Below the pieces are notes generated by a model. It ran no database searches. It had not been told where the DNA came from and saw only the letters and a program-made list of their open reading frames with translations. Below are positions 24,498 through 33,706 of a stretch of 37,254 bases of DNA, in pieces. The position numbers and the translations under genes were made by a program. The DNA comes from a virus. The stretch is taken from the IMG/VR virus record IMGVR_UViG_3300037069_001561, positions 1-37,254 of that record. The stretch is one strand, 5' to 3'. Positions within the stretch are counted from its first letter, which is position 1, and each line of letters opens with the position of its first letter.

Positions 24498-26642
24498 TCA
24501 GCCCTTCGTGTTGCGATTGATGACGCGCGGCGTGAACTGGAACGAGGCGCTGTAAAGCGTCATGGGTTCCTCGTTGTTGGCATTGCCGGCGAAGAACATG
24601 CCGATGTTGTAGCCCTCGCCTTCGAGCTTCATCACCGCTTGGCTGTAGACCGGCGACGACCAGGTGAAGCGATCCCACAGCGCGATGTCCCAGTAGCCGC
24701 CGTTGCCGATGAAATCCAGCTGCTGGTTCAGTTGGCCGTTGCGATTGCCGAAGTCGAAGTCCACCGAGATAGCCAGCGTGGCGACGCCTTCAGGCGCAAG
24801 GTCAACCTGCAACCGGCGCCACCGCTTGAAGTCATCGTGCGACTTCGCATCGAAGTAGGAGAAGCGAAGGAAGCTCTGCACGTTCTGGCCGTCGAAGCTG
24901 CGGCCCTTGTCGATTTCGTACAGGTAGCCGTTCATGCCGCAAAGGAACGCGCGCTCGATCTGCCGCGTGCCATCGGTCGAGGTGCCGAAGCCGCCGAAGA
25001 AGCCATAGGCCGGGAACGGGTACAGCCCCTGCGTCCAGCCGCTGGCCTTACCTTGCGCGTTGATGCCCAGGCACAGCACGATGCCCGACGCGAACATCAC
25101 GCGGTACAGGTTCTTTTTGCGCGTCACCACCGCGCCTACTGCTTGATCGGTGGCGATCAGATTGGTGACGATGTCGAGGATTTTGTCGGACAGCGACTCG
25201 GCTTCGAAGTCGCCATAGGCGGCCGTGGCGGTCGCGTTGGTAAAGCCGCGATCTTCCATGAACATGACTTGGCCGGGGTTCTCGTCGGTGTAGGCGATCG
25301 CGCCGGTGTTGGAGCCGTAGACCTTGATCTGGAACAGTTCGACGGTCAGGCCGGTCAGGTTCCAGATGCGCTTGCGCGTGCCGATCACCAGCGTCGAGTT
25401 GACATCCTCGCGCAGGAACGTCACATCCTCGCCGACCGAGCGCGCGTCGGCGCCGAAGATCGGCTGCCAGTTGAGCGGCTGCTGGTAGCTTGAGTTTTGC
25501 AGCGAGCCACCAGGAAAGGCCAGGAACAGGTGGTCGTTGTGCACTTCCAGGTGGGTCGGCGTGTCGATCGACATGCCGGTCTCGATCTGCACGAACACGC
25601 CATCGACCGAACTGTATTCGAAGGCGTTGTCCACGCCGTTGACGCCGTACAGCCGGAAGCCGGTCGCCGGGTTCTGGTTGGCGTTGAAGTTGTGCGTGCG
25701 GAAGTGGTAATTGCCGTTCGGCTCAAGGCTCTGCGGCGCCGACGACACGTAGGTCATGTACGTGACGCCATCGAGTTGCAGCGCCTCGCCAGGCGTCGGT
25801 GTGCCGCTGATGGAGAACGCGATGAAGAAGCCGGCCGCGTCGGTGCCCCACGTGCCGGTCTTGGTCACCAGGCGCTTGATCTGGAACACCGAGCCGGATA
25901 CGGCGCCGGTCAGCGACGTGCCTTCCGGCGGGGGCGCCATCGCCGAGGCGTAGACGCCAGCGTTGAAGCGCACCTTGGTGCCGAGCGGAATCTGCTGCCA
26001 GCCTGACGAGGTGGACATCCACATCGAGGCGGAGTTGCCGCCCACGTCGTTGCGGAAGGCGTACACCGCGCCGTTGTACGGGAACGCACCGAGCACCGGG
26101 CCGATGCTTGCACCACCACCGACCGGCAGGATCGCCGACTGAAGGTAGGTATATTTCGCCAGGTAGTAGGATGCGGCCAGGTCATCGCTGACCGCGCCGT
26201 TGATGTAGCCTGGGCCGATCGAGGGCGTGTTGCCATACACCGACGTGAGCGACGAGCCGTTGCACAGGAAGGTGCCCTGCAAGCCGGTGAGCACGATGTA
26301 GCTGTTGATCGTATCGACGTAGCAGACTGTGCCGGTCGCCAGCGAGACCGCTTCAGTGAACGCGGTGCCGACCGGCGGCACGAAGCCGGGCGCAACCTGG
26401 ATCGCGATGAAGGCGGTATCCGACGGCGACAGCTGGCCGTCCATGCGCTCGATGCCGTCGAAGCGGCGGTAGCCGCCACGCACGCCAGGCTCGTAATTGA
26501 GGCAGCCGAGCAGGTGCCCAGGCGCGGTCTGACTGGGCGCATCCATCACGTCGATGCCGCCATTGAAGGCGAACGCCGTGCTGGAAATGCGCGTGCGAAT
26601 CCGCGATCCGCCGGATTGCATGTAGGCCTGCGCGATGTCCAC
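24498..26642 (-). CDS. Beta-propeller tail hub/nozzle protein
   Basis: GTG 26642 follows the adaptor stop by 3 bases; the product has 714 residues. It is beta-rich throughout, with repeated strand-turn units (GTFLCNGSSLTSVYGN, AVYAFRNDVGG, HLFLAFPGGSLQNS, GTRKRIWNLTGLTVELFQI, MFMEDRGFTNATATAAYG, NGYLYEIDKGRSFDG). These resemble the large beta-propeller tail proteins of short-tailed phages (P22 gp10, T7 gp12 type) that close the portal-adaptor channel and carry the fibres. Length and place directly behind the adaptor agree. The exact structural name is uncertain without a search. Confidence 0.7.
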   Translation of the reverse strand: MDIAQAYMQSGGSRIRTRISSTAFAFNGGIDVMDAPSQTAPGHLLGCLNYEPGVRGGYRRFDGIERMDGQLSPSDTAFIAIQVAPGFVPPVGTAFTEAVSLATGTVCYVDTINSYIVLTGLQGTFLCNGSSLTSVYGNTPSIGPGYINGAVSDDLAASYYLAKYTYLQSAILPVGGGASIGPVLGAFPYNGAVYAFRNDVGGNSASMWMSTSSGWQQIPLGTKVRFNAGVYASAMAPPPEGTSLTGAVSGSVFQIKRLVTKTGTWGTDAAGFFIAFSISGTPTPGEALQLDGVTYMTYVSSAPQSLEPNGNYHFRTHNFNANQNPATGFRLYGVNGVDNAFEYSSVDGVFVQIETGMSIDTPTHLEVHNDHLFLAFPGGSLQNSSYQQPLNWQPIFGADARSVGEDVTFLREDVNSTLVIGTRKRIWNLTGLTVELFQIKVYGSNTGAIAYTDENPGQVMFMEDRGFTNATATAAYGDFEAESLSDKILDIVTNLIATDQAVGAVVTRKKNLYRVMFASGIVLCLGINAQGKASGWTQGLYPFPAYGFFGGFGTSTDGTRQIERAFLCGMNGYLYEIDKGRSFDGQNVQSFLRFSYFDAKSHDDFKRWRRLQVDLAPEGVATLAISVDFDFGNRNGQLNQQLDFIGNGGYWDIALWDRFTWSSPVYSQAVMKLEGEGYNIGMFFAGNANNEEPMTLYSASFQFTPRVINRNTKG

Positions 26643-26645
26643 CGG

Positions 26646-27365
26646 TCACTCCACGTAGCCGTCTTGTGCGGTGGTCTGGTCGTTGCGCGAGCGCCGGCCA
26701 GCGGTGTTGTTCGGCAAGCCCCAGGCTTGCAGCTTTTCCAGGCCGTCGATGAACTCGGCCGTGGCACCGGACATGATTTCCGGCGCGTTCTCACGCTGCG
26801 CGTAGTAGATTTTCGCGCGCTCGCAGATGATCTGATCGAAGTTGACCGGGATGCGGCTGATGTCGGTGTTGTTCGCCATCCGGTTGCCCAGGCACCAGTA
26901 GGCCAGCGAGAACGTGCTTTGCACGGGCACGTTGTTCGACAGGTACAGGTTGCCGCCAGGGTCTTGGCTGAAGCACGACGGATTCGGCGCGGTGGTCAGC
27001 GGCCGCGAGTAGTACAGGCTCGCGAATCGCTCCCAGTCCATCCACGGCACCACGCGCGACGTGGACAGGCCGTAGTCCTGCCACATCGAGCAGCGGTCGA
27101 TCGTTTGTAGGCTTGCAGCCCACGATGGAAGCGTGACAGCCAGCTGCGATGCACCAGCCTGCGCGATCACGGCCGGATCGCGATACCACAGGAATGACCA
27201 GTCAGCCCAAAGGTTTTGGATCGTGAGGTCGGCGCGCGCTACCCATCCGATGATGCGCAGCTGCTCTTGGTTGAGCGAGCTTGAGGTGACCGACGACAGC
27301 GTGCCACCGGCAACGCCCAGGTCGGCCACCACGTCCTGACAAAGCTGTAGGAAGGTGCGCGACAC
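26646..27365 (-). CDS. Head-to-tail adaptor protein
   Basis: This 239-residue protein starts at GTG 27365, 2 bases after the upstream stop. It begins TFLQLCQDVVADLGVAGG, then SLNQEQLRIIGWVARADLTIQNLW, the pattern of phage adaptor proteins in 933W/Bcep22-like podoviruses (helical N-terminus, then a beta-rich middle and a terminal helix with YYAQRENAPEIM). Such proteins form a ring under the portal that accepts the tail hub. The order here, with the beta-propeller gene next, supports it. Confidence 0.7.
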   Translation of the reverse strand: MSRTFLQLCQDVVADLGVAGGTLSSVTSSSLNQEQLRIIGWVARADLTIQNLWADWSFLWYRDPAVIAQAGASQLAVTLPSWAASLQTIDRCSMWQDYGLSTSRVVPWMDWERFASLYYSRPLTTAPNPSCFSQDPGGNLYLSNNVPVQSTFSLAYWCLGNRMANNTDISRIPVNFDQIICERAKIYYAQRENAPEIMSGATAEFIDGLEKLQAWGLPNNTAGRRSRNDQTTAQDGYVE

Positions 27366-27367
27366 GC

Positions 27368-27787
27368 TTAGCTCGTGTGCTTGGCGATGAAGCGCACCAT
27401 CGCCGCGCGGTCAGCCTTGTTCGGCTTGAAGTCGGTCGGCGTGCGGGCCTCGTGCAGCGCCGACACCAGTTCGTCGGCGAGCAGCTGGATTTCCTCGTCG
27501 TCCTTGTCGGCCAGCGCATCGAGAATCTGCTGGTTGACCGGCTCGCGCATCGGCTTGACTTCCTCGGCCTGCGACGGCACTTCGTCCGAGCTAAGGCCCA
27601 GGCGCGTCAGCAGCGCGATCTTGTCGGCGTTGTAGGGGTGATCGACCAGCAGCCGGCCGTCGGCACCGAAGTACAAGCCGTGCTGGTAGAACTTGACCGG
27701 CTTGTCGATTTCGGCCTGCTCGCCGGAGCCGGCGAACACCTTGCTGAAGGCGACATCGTGGTTCAACTGCATTTGCAAACCTGACAT
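27368..27787 (-). CDS. Hypothetical virion-region protein
   Basis: ATG 27787 has a strong ribosome binding site (AAGGAGAG). The 139-residue protein starts with a short basic/aromatic part that contains an unusual FYQHGLYFGADGRLLVDHPYN block (residues ~33-53), then an acidic helical half (DKDDEEIQLLADELVSALHE) and ends with a basic helix (KADRAAMVRFIAKHT). This resembles small proteins found between capsid and adaptor genes in related podoviruses, whose role is not known to me. It is the first gene after the intrinsic terminator at 27807-27842. Confidence 0.6.
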   Translation of the reverse strand: MSGLQMQLNHDVAFSKVFAGSGEQAEIDKPVKFYQHGLYFGADGRLLVDHPYNADKIALLTRLGLSSDEVPSQAEEVKPMREPVNQQILDALADKDDEEIQLLADELVSALHEARTPTDFKPNKADRAAMVRFIAKHTS

Positions 27788-27806
27788 GGGTACTCTCCTT
27801 GCGGGT

Positions 27807-27842
27807 AAGAAAACGGCGAGGCCGGATCACCCAGCCTCGCCG
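27807..27842 (-). terminator. Intrinsic terminator after the capsid genes
   Basis: On the - strand, CGGCGAGGC (27842-27834) and GCCTCGCCG (27822-27814) form a perfect 9-bp stem with an 11-base loop, followed at once by TTTTCTT. It lies between two genes of the late operon. It probably lowers transcription of the downstream tail and lysis genes relative to the capsid genes, unless an antiterminated polymerase reads through. Confidence 0.8.
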
Positions 27843-27868
27843 CGCGTTAGTTCAACATCCGGCGAGGA

Positions 27869-28162
27869 TCAACCCCAGGTCAGCGAGGCGCTGGCTCCCG
27901 AGTTGTCCACCGGGCCTTTGGCCGGGCCGCCGGGCTTGCCGTTCGCATCCGAACGATCCTGGCCGGTCTCGGCCGGGTCTTCGTCGGCGAACGACTGGCG
28001 CATGGACAGGCCCATCGACAGGTCGGCTCCCTTGGACGGCACCGGGCGGTGCGTCTTGTCGCCGAACAGCTTGCCGGGATTGTCGTTCGCACCGGCGAAC
28101 TCGCTGGCGAGCGGAACCTGCTCCACCACGTTGGCTTCACCACCACTGCTGGTCGTCTTCAT
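27869..28162 (-). CDS. Small hydrophilic head-region protein
   Basis: I prefer ATG 28162 (MKTTSSGG) because GGAG lies about 10 bases upstream; GTG 28171, overlapping the upstream stop, gives 3 more residues but has too short a spacing. The ~97-residue product is rich in Gly, Pro, Ser and charged residues, with little regular structure (ANDNPGKLFGDKTHRPVPSK, QSFADEDPAETGQDRSD). It is encoded just before a terminator, in the high-expression capsid block, so it may be a minor capsid-associated protein. No family recognised. Confidence 0.5.
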   Translation of the reverse strand: MKTTSSGGEANVVEQVPLASEFAGANDNPGKLFGDKTHRPVPSKGADLSMGLSMRQSFADEDPAETGQDRSDANGKPGGPAKGPVDNSGASASLTWG

Positions 28163-28167
28163 TTTCT

Positions 28168-28593
28168 TCACGCTCCGATTTGATCGACGCCCAGGATGAT
28201 GGTCACGTCGCCCGTACCGGCCGGCGAGCCACCCGTGGGGGCGACGAAGGTTGCAGTCAGGTCATGCAGGCCCGCACCGCTGTTGTAGTTCGCGGCCAGG
28301 TAGAACGACTTGTGCACGCCGTTCAGCGTGTCACCGCCGCCGATCGTGGCGCCAGCAGCGAGCGCACCGACCACCAGTGAGGCGAAGATGTCCGGCGTGG
28401 TGCCGTCGCCGATCTGCACGATCGCCGGCGTGGTCACCTGCGTGAACAGCACCGTGCCGTTGACGAAGATGTCGAGCACGCGGGCGAGCTTGCACTTGCG
28501 CGGCACCTTGAGCAGCTGGCTCGTGGTGCCCGCACCGAAGTTGACGCCCGGAAAGCGGACGGCATAGGTAACGAGGTTGTCGTACTGGCTCAT
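28168..28593 (-). CDS. Putative capsid decoration/accessory protein
   Basis: This 141-residue protein has an excellent ribosome binding site (AAGGAGG before ATG 28593), suggesting high expression. It reads as a small beta-rich fold (VTYAVRFPGVNF, KLARVLDIFVNGTVLF, ATIGGGDTLNGVHKSFYLA, LHDLTATFVAP, GDVTIILGVDQ). Its position immediately after the major capsid gene is where head decoration proteins are often encoded. A hairpin without T tract lies in the gap between the two genes. The role is inferred from location, fold type and translation signal. Confidence 0.6.
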   Translation of the reverse strand: MSQYDNLVTYAVRFPGVNFGAGTTSQLLKVPRKCKLARVLDIFVNGTVLFTQVTTPAIVQIGDGTTPDIFASLVVGALAAGATIGGGDTLNGVHKSFYLAANYNSGAGLHDLTATFVAPTGGSPAGTGDVTIILGVDQIGA

Positions 28594-28631
28594 GGTTTAG
28601 TGCCTCCTTGTGGCACCTGATTGATCGGTGA

Positions 28632-28653
28632 CCGGGCGGCGTTTGCCGCCCGG
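28632..28653 (-). other. Strong intergenic hairpin after the major capsid gene
   Basis: CCGGGCGGC and GCCGCCCGG form a perfect 9-bp stem around a 4-base loop (AAAC on the - strand). There is no T tract after it, so it is probably not a terminator. Such GC-rich hairpins between a major capsid gene and its neighbour can protect the capsid mRNA's 3' end or mark a processing point. Confidence 0.55.
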
Positions 28654-28663
28654 CGGAGACACT

Positions 28664-29659
28664 TCAGCTGGCGCTGTTCCACTTGTAGATGCGCGCGTTG
28701 GCGGCGTCGCCAGCGGTCGCACCGTGAACCAGGCCGAAGCCACCCAGGTAGTACCAGGCGATGCCACGGCTGCGGCCGAAGTCCGACGGAATCTTGCCGC
28801 GAATCTCTTCCGGGTTGACGATCGCCTCGGCCACCGTGTCGGCGCCGAAGAAGTACACCCAGTCCGACTGTCCGTTCGTCCACGGCACCGGGTTGCGGAA
28901 CGTGTACGCGGTGGCGTTGACCGCGCCGCCGTGGGCGATGGCGGTCTGCTCGATGAAGCGGATGCCTTCGTATCGGCCCACTTCGCCGTTGGCGATCAGG
29001 TCGAAGCCGGTCTGCACGTACATGTGGATCGCTTCCAGCGCGTTCTTGAACGGGCGGAAGGTGGTCGGCCAGCCGATGGCGTAGTAGTCATCGCCGGTGT
29101 ACGCCGGGACGTTGCCCTCCTTCATCACGTCGGAGATGGCTTTGACGTGGTTGTTGTTGAGGGGAACGTTGTTGGTGATCGCGGTGTTGCCAGCGGTGAC
29201 GGTGACGCTGGTGGTGGACGTGCCACCGGTCGGCGCCACGTTCATCACACTGCGGTTGAACTGCGCCCAGGCCGCGCCGTCGAGCGTTTCCTTGGCGTCA
29301 ACCTTCAGCACCTTGTTGATGATTTCGGTGACCGGCACCTTCGACATGTCATCGAGCTTGCCGGTGTAGGGCACGGAGTTGCCGTACTCGGTCACCTGCA
29401 AGGACTGCTGGGTGATCGTGAAGTTGGTGGTCGGCATTTCCATGTTCTCGTCCAGCGTGCCGCCGCCGGAAGCGAGCTTGCTGTAGACGTTCCAGTTGAA
29501 CAGGTCGCCGGTATGCAGACCCTTCGCGGTCGCATCCTTGGCGTCGCAGAACTGGCGGAACTTGACCGTCGGCAGCAGCTGCATGCGCAGCACGTTCGAC
29601 AGTTCGTTGGCGTACATGTAGCCGCCGAGGGCGTTGATACCCCAAACCTGACCACTCAT
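28664..29659 (-). CDS. Major capsid protein, N4-gp56 family
   Basis: The start is ATG 29659 (MSGQVWGIN), with a good ribosome binding site (GGAGAAG) upstream; the frame is open further but that part is not protein-like. The 331-residue product matches the N4-gp56 major capsid family: ANELSNVLRMQLLPTVKFRQ at the start, LHTGDLFNWNVYSKLASGG, EYGNSVPYTGKLDDMSKVPV, TTFRPFKNALEAIHM, YEGIRFIEQT and VYFFGADTVAEAIVNPEEI near the end. It would form the HK97-like icosahedral shell. It follows a scaffold-like gene by 41 bases, the usual order. Confidence 0.8.
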   Translation of the reverse strand: MSGQVWGINALGGYMYANELSNVLRMQLLPTVKFRQFCDAKDATAKGLHTGDLFNWNVYSKLASGGGTLDENMEMPTTNFTITQQSLQVTEYGNSVPYTGKLDDMSKVPVTEIINKVLKVDAKETLDGAAWAQFNRSVMNVAPTGGTSTTSVTVTAGNTAITNNVPLNNNHVKAISDVMKEGNVPAYTGDDYYAIGWPTTFRPFKNALEAIHMYVQTGFDLIANGEVGRYEGIRFIEQTAIAHGGAVNATAYTFRNPVPWTNGQSDWVYFFGADTVAEAIVNPEEIRGKIPSDFGRSRGIAWYYLGGFGLVHGATAGDAANARIYKWNSAS

Positions 29660-29700
29660 AAATCTTCTCCATCGGTGGCAGGGCGTGCGGCCATGCCGGG

Positions 29701-30897
29701 TTATTGGGTGCGTCGGCCGAAAGCGCGCTGTGCCTGCATCATTGCGACGAACTCGCTGTTGTCTGGCACTTGCACTTCGCCCGCGACTGGTGCTGTTCCA
29801 CTGGCTGTCGAAACCGGCTGCAAGCCTCGCTTGCGTTCCACAACCTTGGCGCGGGCCGGGTCGTAGAGTTGTTCCACCTGCTCGCACGCTTCACGTGCTA
29901 CATCGACAGCGCGGCGATCCTTGTTCTCGGGCTGGCTGACCAGGTTCTTGAACCGTTCGAAGGCAGCAGCACGCGCCTCGGTGTTCTTCATCAGGTCGCC
30001 GAACTCGCGGTTCGCCATGTCGTTGATTTGCCGGTTGACTGCTTCCAGTGCCGGGTTCATCTTCACAGGGGGAAGTGCGGCTTCAGTTCTGGCGCTCGCG
30101 CCCATTTCGGCCTGCACCTGCTTGACGATCGCCGATACGTCCGGCGTGTCGCCGCGTGCGCGGTTCAGGCGGATCAGACGAAGGATCGCCTTGGCGGCAT
30201 CCTCGCGATCACCAGAGTAGATTTGACCGGCAAGCTCTTCGGCGAGCGCGTTCTCATCCACACCCGTGGCGCCAGCATCGTTGCGATGCTGCGATGCCGG
30301 GCCGGCACCGCTGATGGCAGGGTCGTTTCCTTGACCCACGTGGCTGGTGCCACGTTGTAGTTCCTCTCGGAGCCGCTGCATGTCGGCCATCTGCTGCTGC
30401 AATTCCAGTTGCTGCCGCGCGATGGCGAGGGCTTGTTCGTCCAGTTGGCGGCGCTGGATGTAAAGCTCCACGCCACCTGCCCGGTCGAGGTCAGCCTGCG
30501 AAACGCTGATCTGGCTCCCGTTGTAATCGAGCGTAACACGCTCATTCTGACTTTGTGAAGTAGGTGTGACATCTTTCTTCACGGGCAGGTGAAGCGTGCG
30601 ATCCGCCGGCTGCGTGGGCTGCTTGCGCACGCCGGCCTCGGCTTCCATCGCGCGCACGCGGGCCAGTTCCACTTCGTCCAGGCGACCGTCGATCGACTCG
30701 GCCGCCTCGGCGTCGTGGATCGCATCGGACTTGGCGAACATGGCCTTGAGTGCTTCGAACGGGTCGATGCGCTGGCCGGGGTTGGCTTCGCTGCCGTCGG
30801 GCACCTTCACGCCAGCGGCGGTGGACAGGTCGCGCTTGGTGGCGTCGGCTTGCGCGTGCAGCGCCTTGGTGGCTGCGTCGTCGGTTGCAGTGGTCAT
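29701..30897 (-). CDS. Scaffolding-like protein
   Basis: The 398-residue protein starts at ATG 30897 in an ATGA overlap. It is acidic and highly helical, with an Ala-rich N-terminus, a coiled coil at ~145-190 (YIQRRQLDEQALAIARQQLE, LQQQMADMQRLREELQ), a helical middle (AAKAILRLIRLNRARGD) and a basic helical C-terminal part (VVERKRGLQPV). Position directly before the major capsid gene, size and composition are those of podovirus scaffolding proteins, which guide procapsid assembly and then leave. No sequence family was recognised, so the role is inferred. Confidence 0.65.
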   Translation of the reverse strand: MTTATDDAATKALHAQADATKRDLSTAAGVKVPDGSEANPGQRIDPFEALKAMFAKSDAIHDAEAAESIDGRLDEVELARVRAMEAEAGVRKQPTQPADRTLHLPVKKDVTPTSQSQNERVTLDYNGSQISVSQADLDRAGGVELYIQRRQLDEQALAIARQQLELQQQMADMQRLREELQRGTSHVGQGNDPAISGAGPASQHRNDAGATGVDENALAEELAGQIYSGDREDAAKAILRLIRLNRARGDTPDVSAIVKQVQAEMGASARTEAALPPVKMNPALEAVNRQINDMANREFGDLMKNTEARAAAFERFKNLVSQPENKDRRAVDVAREACEQVEQLYDPARAKVVERKRGLQPVSTASGTAPVAGEVQVPDNSEFVAMMQAQRAFGRRTQ

Positions 30898-31295
30898 GAT
30901 TGATCGCCTTCGTGGGTTTCGATTTCGGCCGCTGCGGCCATGCCGTCGCGTACCATCTGGTTGAGCCGGCTCACGATTTCAGCCGCCACTCGGATGTCGA
31001 AGTGCAAGTCGCGCGCCTTCGGTGTGCTGATGTCGCTCATTTCCAGCAGCGCGCGGCTGCCGCGCTGCACTTCGATTTCGCAGCACGCCACCAGGTAGCC
31101 AACCACCTTGGCGACATCAGGGGTCTCGGCGATCCCGCGCATCACGCGCACGGCCGCGTCGCCCAGGTACAGCCGCTGCCATAGCGTGGCGTCGCTGGTG
31201 TCGGCGTCGGCCAGCGTGCGGCCCAGGGCCAGCGCGTTGCCGCGTACCCAGTCGTCCTCGGGCTTGAGGGGCTGCGGCCCTTGGTTCGTGCTCAC
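30894..31295 (-). CDS. Small helical protein between portal and scaffold
   Basis: GTG 31295 overlaps the portal stop (GTGA). The 133-residue product is mostly helical (WVRGNALALGRTLADADTSD, LGDAAVRVMRGIAETPDVAK, ARDLHFDIRVAAEIVSRLNQ, MVRDGMAAAAEIE) and acidic at its end. Comparable small genes sit between portal and scaffold in related podoviruses; their function is not known to me. Tight coupling on both sides suggests a head-assembly role. Confidence 0.6.
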   Translation of the reverse strand: MSTNQGPQPLKPEDDWVRGNALALGRTLADADTSDATLWQRLYLGDAAVRVMRGIAETPDVAKVVGYLVACCEIEVQRGSRALLEMSDISTPKARDLHFDIRVAAEIVSRLNQMVRDGMAAAAEIETHEGDQS

Positions 31296-33706
31296 TGGCC
31301 TGGCATCCCGTTATTGGGGCCGGCCTGGCCGCCGTTGGCGTTGGCGTAGCCGCCTGCCGATTGCACGTCCTGCTGGAAGTTCGGCAGCGTCACGTTGCTG
31401 TCCGGCAGCGCCAGTTGCTGCGGCTGCGGGCCGCCATCGGGCGGTGCGACCACCGGCGGGTTCGGCGAAGCCATCGCGGTGGCCTGTTGCAGCAGGAACT
31501 CGCTGCGCTGGATCGCGATGTCGTTCGACAGCTTCTCGCGGGCCATCATCAGGTTGCCGCGCGCGATTTCGTTCTTTTCCTTTTCCAACTGCAACTCGAT
31601 GTAGGCCAGTTGCAGTTCGGCGTTCTTGTTGGTGAGTTGCGTGTTGCTCGCGATGCTGGCGATGCGCTCGGCCGCCTGCGCGCGGATCGTCGCCACCGCC
31701 TGCACGCCCTGGATATGCGCCTGCTGCGGATAGGTCAGCATCTGAAGTTGCTCCACCTGCTGCTGAAGTGCCTGAATCTGCGGATCGTTGCTCTGCTTCT
31801 GATCCATCATCGGGAAGTAGCGGCTGATGTCGGAGTAGCCGGCGGCGGCGAACAAGTCCTTCATGAACTCGTCCTGGTCGGACTTCATCAGCTGCATCGG
31901 GAAGAACTTGGCGATCGTGCTCAAGACCAGTTCGGTGCGCTCAATGCGCTTGGCCGGGTTGGTCGCGCCGAAGCCGACGTTGACCGTCACCTTCGACTCG
32001 GTGCCCAGCGCCTGCCAGAACTGCTTGGCCGAAACCGCCAGCTTGGTGCCGATGATGGTTGCCAGCGTCCGGTCGGTCTCCCACTGCTTGAGCAAGTCGA
32101 GCAGCTGGCCCAGCACCTCTTGCAGGAACGTGGTGCAGAACGTATGTAGGTCGTACTCGGTCAGCTGGTTGGCCGAGTCGCCGAGCATCTGCATGCCGCC
32201 GACGGTCTCGTTGAGGTTGCGGTTGTTGCTGACGCTGGCCTGGCTGAAGTTGCCGACCAGGTCATCCAACTCCACGTTCATCAGCTGGTGCTCTTCCATC
32301 GAGCCACGCGGCGCTTCCGGTGCGCGATCCCACTTCACGTCGGTGTTGGGGTTTTCCAGTTCGACCACCGCGCCTGGCGCGAAGCGAGCCATCGCGCGAA
32401 GGTCAAGGCCGGTGTTGCGCTTGACGAACGTGCGCCCGGCCGTCGCCATCTTGTTGGCGTCCTGGCGCAGGTTGGCGGTGTCGGTAATCTCGTCCTGCAT
32501 CGGCGCCATCAGCGTGGCCGTGCCGGCGTTGTACGGGTTGTGCGACTCGATCATGGTCGAGCCGACGATGTAGCCACGGTATCCGCGCGGGTCGAACTCG
32601 GACAGCGGGATCACGTTGGACAGCATCAGTTCGGTGCCGACCGTATCGTAGATATAGTCCTCGCCGTCGATGCGCATGATGTTGCGGTGAACCCAGCAGA
32701 TGGCGTAGTCGGAGACCTCGCCGTTGCGGTCGAAGCGGCTCTGCGCGTTGCGCTCGCGCTGAAGCCGGATCGAATCCCACTGTGCCGCCGTGCCACCAGC
32801 CATCAGCTGCTGCGGCGTCAGCTTGTTGTACTTCAGCCGCGCGTTCGGGTTGCTCATGTAACGTAGGACATCACACACATACATCGGCATGATTTCGATG
32901 ATGTACGGCGAGCTTGCCACCACGTCCATCCAGTCAGCCGCCGGGCTGAACAGGAAGTTCTCGATCGGGATGAGCTTGAAGCCAGGACGATCGACGCTCG
33001 CCACGGTATCGACGCGCTTGATCGGGCCAAGCTCCGGATGCAGTTCGTCGTAGTAGCGGTTCGACTCGTCGTAGTCCCAGTATGTCTTGGCGATGGCGAA
33101 GCCCTGCCGGTCGGCGTCCTGCACCGCGCCCACGGTGAACACGTACCACCGTTTGTCCTCGTTGATGCGGTAGTTGAGCAATTCCTGCTGGACGCGCGCA
33201 TCGAGCGCCGCGCCAGGATCGCCGGACGTGGCCGAGATGTTGACGATGTCGGCTGACGCGAACAGGCTGATAGCCGCCGCCGCCTCGCGCTTGCGGATGG
33301 TCGAGCGCGTCTTGGGCCGGAACAGCTTCGAACGCTTCTCGAACGCGGGCGTCCAATACTTGCTGCCCTTGGGATGCTCGGAATTGAACCGCGCCATCGC
33401 GTCCATGATGCGGCTGCGATGGTTGGCGTTGAAGTAGCTCTCGGCGTTGCTGAAGCTCTGCCGCGCCAGCGCCAGCATGTCCTCGTCGCTGCGCGGCGAA
33501 TACTGAAGCGGCTTGGCGTCGATCAGCGGCTCTTCCGGCCGTCCGGCGCCACGGATAGGGCGCGGTGACAGCGGCATGCGCAAGCCTTCCTGCGCAGACA
33601 TCTCGGGCGTGGCGCCGCCGGTCAGGAACGGGATCAGGCTCGCCAGGTCGGTGTTGCTGCCTTCGAGCTTGTCGGTCGAAGTCGGATCGAACGGTGACTG
33701 GCTCAC
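31292..33706 (-). CDS. Portal protein
   Basis: The start is GTG 33706 (VSQSPFDP), overlapping the upstream stop (GTGA) with a GGGGA site upstream; the open frame further upstream is not coding-like. The 804-residue protein has portal features: an N-terminal wing region (PKTRSTIRKREAAAAISLFA, YVFTVGAVQDADRQGFAIAK), a central part with FLFSPAADWMDV, MSNPNARLKYNKL and VGSTMIESHNPYNAGTATLM, then NLNETVGGMQMLGDSANQLT, and a long C-terminal coiled coil (~620-740) followed by a Pro/Gln/Asn-rich tail. This fits P22/933W-type portals with a barrel. It forms the dodecameric DNA gate. Confidence 0.8.
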   Translation of the reverse strand: MSQSPFDPTSTDKLEGSNTDLASLIPFLTGGATPEMSAQEGLRMPLSPRPIRGAGRPEEPLIDAKPLQYSPRSDEDMLALARQSFSNAESYFNANHRSRIMDAMARFNSEHPKGSKYWTPAFEKRSKLFRPKTRSTIRKREAAAAISLFASADIVNISATSGDPGAALDARVQQELLNYRINEDKRWYVFTVGAVQDADRQGFAIAKTYWDYDESNRYYDELHPELGPIKRVDTVASVDRPGFKLIPIENFLFSPAADWMDVVASSPYIIEIMPMYVCDVLRYMSNPNARLKYNKLTPQQLMAGGTAAQWDSIRLQRERNAQSRFDRNGEVSDYAICWVHRNIMRIDGEDYIYDTVGTELMLSNVIPLSEFDPRGYRGYIVGSTMIESHNPYNAGTATLMAPMQDEITDTANLRQDANKMATAGRTFVKRNTGLDLRAMARFAPGAVVELENPNTDVKWDRAPEAPRGSMEEHQLMNVELDDLVGNFSQASVSNNRNLNETVGGMQMLGDSANQLTEYDLHTFCTTFLQEVLGQLLDLLKQWETDRTLATIIGTKLAVSAKQFWQALGTESKVTVNVGFGATNPAKRIERTELVLSTIAKFFPMQLMKSDQDEFMKDLFAAAGYSDISRYFPMMDQKQSNDPQIQALQQQVEQLQMLTYPQQAHIQGVQAVATIRAQAAERIASIASNTQLTNKNAELQLAYIELQLEKEKNEIARGNLMMAREKLSNDIAIQRSEFLLQQATAMASPNPPVVAPPDGGPQPQQLALPDSNVTLPNFQQDVQSAGGYANANGGQAGPNNGMPGQ

